DNA of 9,889 nt from positions 1-9,889 of the forward strand of contig JALFYG010000061.1 of NCBI GenBank assembly GCA_022784805.1, written 5' to 3'. Shown piece after piece: positions 5,829-9,889 of this stretch. Source of the DNA: Spirochaetales bacterium (GTDB lineage: Bacteria > Spirochaetota > Spirochaetia > Sphaerochaetales > Sphaerochaetaceae). Each line of letters starts with the position of its first letter. Position 1 is the first letter of the stretch. The position numbers were made by a program, and so were the translations under genes. The notes under the pieces are model-generated. The model was not told the origin of the DNA and did no database searches. It saw only the letters and a program-made list of their open reading frames with translations.

Positions 5829-5835
5829 AAAACAT

Positions 5836-5847
5836 CTAAAATATTAG
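5836..5847. promoter_or_regulatory. Operator-like site 1 between the GntR gene and uxuB
   Basis: CTAAAATATTAG is itself an imperfect palindrome (CTAA-N4-TTAG). Its exact reverse complement occurs at 5890-5901. It lies 8 bp upstream of the -35 of the GntR promoter. Binding by the GntR regulator is inferred. Confidence 0.5.
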
Positions 5848-5880
5848 TTGTGATTATTTTTTTTGAAGTATAGAAAAGAA

Positions 5881-5910
5881 TTGTTGCGTCTAATATTTTA
5901 GTGTGATACT
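5881..5910 (+). promoter_or_regulatory. uxuB promoter with operator-like site 2 in its spacer
   Basis: TTGTTG (5881-5886) and GATACT (5905-5910) are 18 bp apart. The 12-bp motif CTAATATTTTAG (5890-5901), the inverted copy of site 1, fills the spacer between them. A repressor bound here would block RNA polymerase directly. The centres of sites 1 and 2 are 54 bp apart, close to five helical turns. Confidence 0.5.
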
Positions 5911-5948
5911 CTTTGAGCGTATCGAAAACCATAAAAGGAGGAAGAGGA

Positions 5949-7547
5949 ATGAAACTAAATCTTGAGGGTTTAAAGAATAGACAAGAATGGCTTGAGAAGG
6001 GAATTATCCTGCCAGAGTTTGATATAGAGAAAATGAGAAAGGCAACTGAGGATGGTTGTACCTGGATCCATTTCGGAGCTGGTAATATCTTCAGATGTTT
6101 TCCTGCTGCAAGAATGCAGGCTCTTATTGAGAAGGGACTAAGTGATACAGGAATCGTTGTTGCAGAGAGCTTTGATTTCGAGATTGTAGACAAGATCTAT
6201 AATCCTTGTGATAACCTCACTCTCTCCGTCACACTCAAGAGTGATTCTTCCATCAAGAATCAGGTGATTGCATCGGTTGCCAAGGCTCTTAAGTGTTCTC
6301 CTTCCTTCCCAGAAGACTATGAGGGACTGAAGAAAGTATTCAGAAACCCCAAGCTTCAGATGGTTTCTTTCACTATCACAGAAAAGGGATATGCAACAGC
6401 TCCGAAGTATGTCCAAGATGATATCCCAAGAGGACCAGAGAACTGCTCAACAGTAATCTGTATGGTCACAGCTCTCGCCCTTGAGAGATTCAAGGCTGGC
6501 GCTTTCCCATTTGCTTTTGTCTCCATGGATAACTGTTCCCATAATGGAGAAAAGCTCCAGAAGGGTGTAATGGAAGTCGCTACCGCTTGGAAGAACCTTG
6601 GCTTTGTAGGCGATGACTTCATCGAGTACCTCTCAAACCCAGAGAAGGTTGCTTTCCCATGGTCAATGATCGATAAGATCACTCCTCGCCCGGACGAGGG
6701 AGTAGCAAAGATGCTCTCTGACCTTGGCTTCGAGGATACAGGCGTCGTCGTTACAGGAAAGAACACATGGATCGCTCCATTTGTTAACTCTGAAGAGTGT
6801 GAATACCTTGTAATCGAAGATTCCTTCCCTAACGGAAGACCAGCTTTGGAGAAGAGTGGCATCTATATGACCGACAGAGACACTGTAAACAAGGTCGAGA
6901 AGATGAAGGTCTGCACATGTCTCAATCCTCTCCACACAGCAATGTCTGTCATGGGCTGCTTACTTGGCTACACCAAGATCAGCGACGAGATGAAGGACGA
7001 AGATATTGTCAAATACATCAAGAGACTTGGATACGTTGAGGGTATGCCAGTTGTAGTAGACCCAGGCATCATCAGTCCTAAATCATTCATTGATGACGTC
7101 GTGGAGAAGAGACTTGCAAATCCGTTTATGCCTGATACACCTCAGAGAATCGCAACAGATACAAGCCAGAAGCTTGCAATCAGATTCGGCGAGAACATCA
7201 AGAACTATATGGCTTCCGATACTCTCTCCCTTTCCGACCTTAAATGCATGCCTCTTGTCTTGGCTTCCTGGATGAGATATCTCATGGCAATCGACGACGA
7301 AGGTGTAAGCTTCCAGCCAAGCCCAGACCCACTTTTGGAGTCAAGCATGAAGGTTGTAGAAGGTATCAAGCTTGGAGATCAGGGTCCATTTGATGAGATT
7401 TTGAAGCCTCTCATGGAAAATGAAGCTATCTTCGGTTTCAACCTCTATACATCTCCATTGAAAGACAGAGTTCTTGAAGCATTTACTTCCCTTGTAAAGG
7501 GAAAGGGTGCTGTAAGAGAGACTCTCCATAACTATGTAACTGAGTAA
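5949..7547 (+). CDS. uxuB: D-mannonate oxidoreductase / fructuronate reductase (mannitol dehydrogenase family)
   Basis: The protein has 532 residues, a long-chain polyol dehydrogenase. It most resembles the 530-540-residue UxuB type of Thermotoga and Firmicutes, which reduces D-fructuronate to D-mannonate with NAD(P)H in the glucuronate pathway. The nucleotide-binding glycine motif is HFGAGNIFR (41-49). The substrate-domain block SMDNCSHNG (192-200) supplies a conserved Asn195. The catalytic block MKVCTCLNPLHTAMS supplies Lys320, Asn326 and His329. ATG 5949 is chosen over the upstream ATG 5913 because AGGAGG ends about seven bases before it and the family's N-terminus begins there. It is divergent from a GntR/FadR regulator, which fits a uronate function, but uxuA and uxaC are not in the window. 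Mannitol dehydrogenase or tagaturonate reductase are alternatives. Codons are rich in C-ending forms (ATC, CTC, GAC), suggesting good expression. A strong terminator follows, so it is monocistronic. Confidence 0.85.
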   Translation: MKLNLEGLKNRQEWLEKGIILPEFDIEKMRKATEDGCTWIHFGAGNIFRCFPAARMQALIEKGLSDTGIVVAESFDFEIVDKIYNPCDNLTLSVTLKSDSSIKNQVIASVAKALKCSPSFPEDYEGLKKVFRNPKLQMVSFTITEKGYATAPKYVQDDIPRGPENCSTVICMVTALALERFKAGAFPFAFVSMDNCSHNGEKLQKGVMEVATAWKNLGFVGDDFIEYLSNPEKVAFPWSMIDKITPRPDEGVAKMLSDLGFEDTGVVVTGKNTWIAPFVNSEECEYLVIEDSFPNGRPALEKSGIYMTDRDTVNKVEKMKVCTCLNPLHTAMSVMGCLLGYTKISDEMKDEDIVKYIKRLGYVEGMPVVVDPGIISPKSFIDDVVEKRLANPFMPDTPQRIATDTSQKLAIRFGENIKNYMASDTLSLSDLKCMPLVLASWMRYLMAIDDEGVSFQPSPDPLLESSMKVVEGIKLGDQGPFDEILKPLMENEAIFGFNLYTSPLKDRVLEAFTSLVKGKGAVRETLHNYVTE

Positions 7548-7570
7548 AATAAGACTCGCTCGCTCTATAG

Positions 7571-7606
7571 GCTGCCTCGAAAGTAAAGCTTTCCCGGCAG
7601 CTTTTT
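7571..7606 (+). terminator. Rho-independent terminator of uxuB
   Basis: A two-part stem, GCTGCC 7571-7576 with GGCAGC 7596-7601 and inner GAAAG 7579-7583 with CTTTC 7589-7593, is followed by TTTTTCTTGTTTT. It lies 23 bases after the uxuB stop. Confidence 0.92.
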
Positions 7607-7731
7607 CTTGTTTTAAAAGCTCATTCTCCAAGCTCACTTTTTTGCATTTGTCAAATTAAATTTCGTTATTAAGCATTCTGTTTATTATTTTGCCTGGACA
7701 ACCATCGAAATGAAAATAGTTAAAAAGTTTG

Positions 7732-7760
7732 TTGACAACTCGATTTTCCAATGTTAAGAA
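7732..7760 (+). promoter_or_regulatory. Promoter of the ROK regulator operon
   Basis: A consensus -35 TTGACA (7732-7737) is followed after 17 bp by the weaker -10 TAAGAA (7755-7760). The predicted start falls inside the operator-like palindrome that follows. Confidence 0.5.
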
Positions 7761-7784
7761 TAGTTTGTTCAATGAAAAAACTAA
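7760..7784 (+). promoter_or_regulatory. XylR/ROK-type operator palindrome
   Basis: The left arm ATAGTTTGTT (7760-7769), a 5-bp centre CAATG and the right arm AAAAAACTAA (7775-7784) make a 25-bp site. The Bacillus XylR operator, as remembered, has arms TTAGTTTGTT and AACAAACTAA around a 5-bp centre, so each arm here matches at 9 of 10 positions. The site lies just after the -10 and before the ROK start codon, an ideal place for autorepression. An extra half-site AGTTTGTT at 7726-7733 touches the -35. Confidence 0.6.
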
Positions 7785-7802
7785 CTAGGAGTGTTGGGGG
7801 CT

Positions 7803-8984
7803 ATGCCGGCTAGTAACAATGTATTTCAGAAAAATGCCAATACATCCTTAGTCGCACAGCTAATCTGGCGACAGGGGGGACTATCCCGTGTCGACATTTC
7901 CAGACATCTGCAACTCAACAAATCCACAGTGAGCAACATAATATCCTATCTAATGGATATCGGTCTTGTGAACGAAGGCGAACATAAAGACGCTACCAGT
8001 CAGGGTGGAAGAAAACCTATAGAACTGACAATTGCCAGAGACTTCGGTTGTGTCTTCGGTTTTGACCTTCAGCCTTCACACTACCGCAGTGTCATAATGA
8101 GTGCTGACGGCTCTATTTTATGGGAAGTCAGAGGCTCAAAAAGACAACTCTCCTTTGAATCCTTCGTATGCTCAGTTGTGGATGAGGCTCTCAATGCCCA
8201 TAGAGGCATTCAGATTCCTATCCTTGCGTTGTCTTTCTCCATCCCTGGTCAGATTGATGCCAAGAACGGTGTAATCATCAACTCCTATCCTTTTACTCTT
8301 AGGGATTATCACTTAAAAGATTTCCTTAAGGCCCGATATGATTACCCAATCTACATTGAAAACGATGCCAACTGCGCCGCATGGTTGGATCTTCACTCAA
8401 CACTCGGCTTTGACTTCTCATCAAACGCTGTATCTGTTGTAGCTGACTTCCATGAAGAATCCAAGAGAAACGACTCTGTTATCGGAATCGGCGCAGGCTT
8501 GGGCGTCATAATAGACGGTAAGGTCTATCATGGCTCCCATAACGGTGCAGGAGAATTCTGCTCCGTCACATGGAAGAGTGGTAATCCAAACCAGTCCGGA
8601 TTGTCCACAGAATTACTAAAAAAGACTATAGACGACAAAGAGGCTTTGGCTTCTTGGATGGAAGATACATTCATTTCAATGGTCCCATTCTTTGCAATTA
8701 TGGATTTTGATGCCGTTATTCTTCATGGCGGGCCATTTTCTGATGAAGAATGGACAAGAAAAACAATTGAAGAAAGAGCATCTTCATTCATTGGCGTATT
8801 GGAAAAGACCGGCTGTACTTTGGTGTTCGAGAGCCAGGACGAATCCGTTTCTGCAAAGGGAGCCGCGTTGATGTATCTTCATGAGCTCTATTCGGTTCCA
8901 GGCTTGGAAGACGATTTTACAGAACGCAGAAGCTGGAGCGAAGTGGTGGAATTCCTTCAGGACCAGAAAAGGATGAGTAATTAG
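7803..8984 (+). CDS. ROK-family transcriptional regulator (XylR/NagC type), zinc motif missing
   Basis: The protein has 393 residues. The N-terminal winged helix spans about 15-60 (GGLSRVDISRHLQLNKSTVSN). The ROK sugar-kinase-like fold follows, with IENDANCAAWLD (185-196) and the glycine turn GIGAGLGVIIDG (228-239). Such proteins normally repress sugar genes until a sugar binds. Here the usual ExGH plus CxCGxxGC zinc site is absent: after GAGE (248-251) comes FCSVTWKSG and no cysteine cluster. The kinase phosphate loop (DxGxT) is also missing, as in pure regulators. ATG 7803 is preferred; the frame also has GTG 7791 and TTG 7794, but AGGAG (7786-7790) is too close to these. It is followed 24 bases later by an ABC sugar permease, so it probably controls that transporter and itself through the palindrome at 7760-7784. 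The sugar is unknown; a pentose or uronate-related ligand is a guess. Confidence 0.88.
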   Translation: MPASNNVFQKNANTSLVAQLIWRQGGLSRVDISRHLQLNKSTVSNIISYLMDIGLVNEGEHKDATSQGGRKPIELTIARDFGCVFGFDLQPSHYRSVIMSADGSILWEVRGSKRQLSFESFVCSVVDEALNAHRGIQIPILALSFSIPGQIDAKNGVIINSYPFTLRDYHLKDFLKARYDYPIYIENDANCAAWLDLHSTLGFDFSSNAVSVVADFHEESKRNDSVIGIGAGLGVIIDGKVYHGSHNGAGEFCSVTWKSGNPNQSGLSTELLKKTIDDKEALASWMEDTFISMVPFFAIMDFDAVILHGGPFSDEEWTRKTIEERASSFIGVLEKTGCTLVFESQDESVSAKGAALMYLHELYSVPGLEDDFTERRSWSEVVEFLQDQKRMSN

Positions 8985-9008
8985 GACAAGGAAAAAGGAT
9001 AGGAATAT

Positions 9009-9889
9009 ATGGAGAAAAAAAAGGAACAGCTGGCTCCTGTAAAGAGCCTAAATAGGAGGAGAGAAGAGAAAGTGGCTTACTGGTCACTGATTCTTCCTGG
9101 CTTCTTGATTTATGTCTTTGTTATGGCATTCCCTACGGTGTTCGGTCTTTATCTCAGCTTGACCAACTATAAGGGAGGTCCACTCTTCGGTCCTAAGAAG
9201 AGAAGTGTGGATATCGTAGGATTCAAGTATTACGTTGAAATGTTCAAAGACAGCTACTTCTGGCTTGCATTGAAGAACAATATGTGGATTACCTTCATAT
9301 CTGTCTTCGGCCAGATTCCTCTCGGCTTCTTTATGGCATACTTGATCTTCAGAGGGATGATCAAAGGAAAGGACTTCTTCCAGACAGTCATTTACCTTCC
9401 TTGTGTCATTTCAACAGTTGTCATCGGTAAACTTTGGGATGCTATCATGAGCCCAAACGGAGCCCTTCCTGACATCATCAGGATCTTCAATCCAAGTTAT
9501 GTTGCAGGAAACAGCGAGCATCCTATCATTCCTGTACTCTTCGTCATCCTCTGGATGTACACAGGTACTTATCTCATAATCTTCCTTGCAAACATGCAGA
9601 AGATCGATACTTCCATCATCGAAGCTGCAAAGATTGATGGTGCTACAGAGTTCCAGGCCCTCAGATACATCATTCTCCCAGCTCTCAGTGGAGTCATCGT
9701 AACATCTTGTATCCTTGCTATCTCCGGATCTCTCAAGAGCTTCGACCTTATCTATGTCATGACAGGAGGAGGACCTGCAAAGCAGACATATGTACTCTCT
9801 ATCTTCATGTATGACAAGGCATTCAAGGGTGCACCTAACTACCCACTTGCAAACGCAGTCTCTGTTGTGATGTGCATCATCTCATTTAC
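9009..9889 (+). CDS. ABC sugar transporter permease, MalF/UgpA type (3' end outside window)
   Basis: The frame stays open to the window end, giving 293 residues of an inner-membrane subunit of a carbohydrate importer. A basic N-terminus (MEKKKEQ, then RRREEK) leads into hydrophobic segments at about 24-52, 92-115, 125-147 and 173-196. The coupling loop that contacts the ATPase is visible as EAAKIDGA (205-212) with ILP at 222-224. SFDLIYVMTGGGP (244-256) is the usual MalF-type signature. ATG 9009 follows an AGGA-type site; a second in-frame start, GTG 9072 at codon 22, has a better AGGAGGAGA upstream and could be used instead. It lies 24 bases after the ROK gene with no terminator between, so the two form an operon. 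A second permease and a solute-binding protein would be expected downstream or nearby. The substrate cannot be read from this subunit. Confidence 0.93.
   Translation, partial: MEKKKEQLAPVKSLNRRREEKVAYWSLILPGFLIYVFVMAFPTVFGLYLSLTNYKGGPLFGPKKRSVDIVGFKYYVEMFKDSYFWLALKNNMWITFISVFGQIPLGFFMAYLIFRGMIKGKDFFQTVIYLPCVISTVVIGKLWDAIMSPNGALPDIIRIFNPSYVAGNSEHPIIPVLFVILWMYTGTYLIIFLANMQKIDTSIIEAAKIDGATEFQALRYIILPALSGVIVTSCILAISGSLKSFDLIYVMTGGGPAKQTYVLSIFMYDKAFKGAPNYPLANAVSVVMCIISF

Noticed and set aside
5913..5948. Upstream ATG start for uxuB adding 12 residues
   Set aside because: These codons span the Shine-Dalgarno AGGAGG that serves ATG 5949, and the predicted transcript starts at about 5917, inside them.
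7791..7802. GTG/TTG starts for the ROK regulator
   Set aside because: The AGGAG site is 0-3 bases from these codons, which is too close; ATG 7803 is better placed.

Overview
The window looks like part of a chromosome from a host-associated, fermentative anaerobe. The best guess is a spirochaete of the Sphaerochaeta/Treponema type; a Firmicute is the main alternative. The reasons are gene content (a ferredoxin-linked 2-oxoacid oxidoreductase subunit, GT5 glycogen synthase, a Thermotoga/Firmicute-style UxuB, a ROK regulator joined to a sugar ABC transporter, and a response regulator with a SARP-like output domain) and moderate GC. There is no rRNA, tRNA or marker gene, so the taxonomy is inference.

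Layout. 1-433: the 3' end of a 2-oxoacid:ferredoxin oxidoreductase gamma subunit and its terminator. 434-844: a gene-free stretch holding a promoter, an array of three complete 36-38 nt repeats plus a partial fourth, and the promoter/operator region of the next gene. The repeats closely resemble ToxI, the RNA antitoxin of type III toxin-antitoxin systems, but no ToxN-type toxin follows. 845-1891: an AT-rich Fic-family AMP-transferase. 1892-2112: a short convergent spacer. 2113-3374 (minus): an Hpt phosphotransfer protein and a response regulator in one operon. 3523-4980 (minus): glycogen synthase glgA with its own promoter and terminator. 5137-5790 (minus): a GntR/FadR-type regulator, apparently on a leaderless mRNA, divergent from 5949-7547 (plus): a UxuB-like D-mannonate oxidoreductase. 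7803-8984 (plus): a ROK regulator, followed 24 bases later by an ABC sugar permease cut by the window end.

How the parts work together. The right half looks like sugar/uronate catabolism under local control. The GntR regulator shares with uxuB an intergenic region carrying a pair of 12-bp operator-like repeats 54 bp apart. The ROK regulator has an operator-like palindrome that closely matches the remembered Bacillus XylR operator. The middle holds carbon storage (glgA) and a small phosphorelay whose kinase is not here. The left part is an accessory defence/toxin island.

The most interesting item is the ToxI-like array at 588-710. Its units keep an interleaved (pseudoknot) pairing pattern through compensatory base changes, so selection seems to act on the RNA fold, yet the normal toxin partner is absent and a Fic gene sits in its place.
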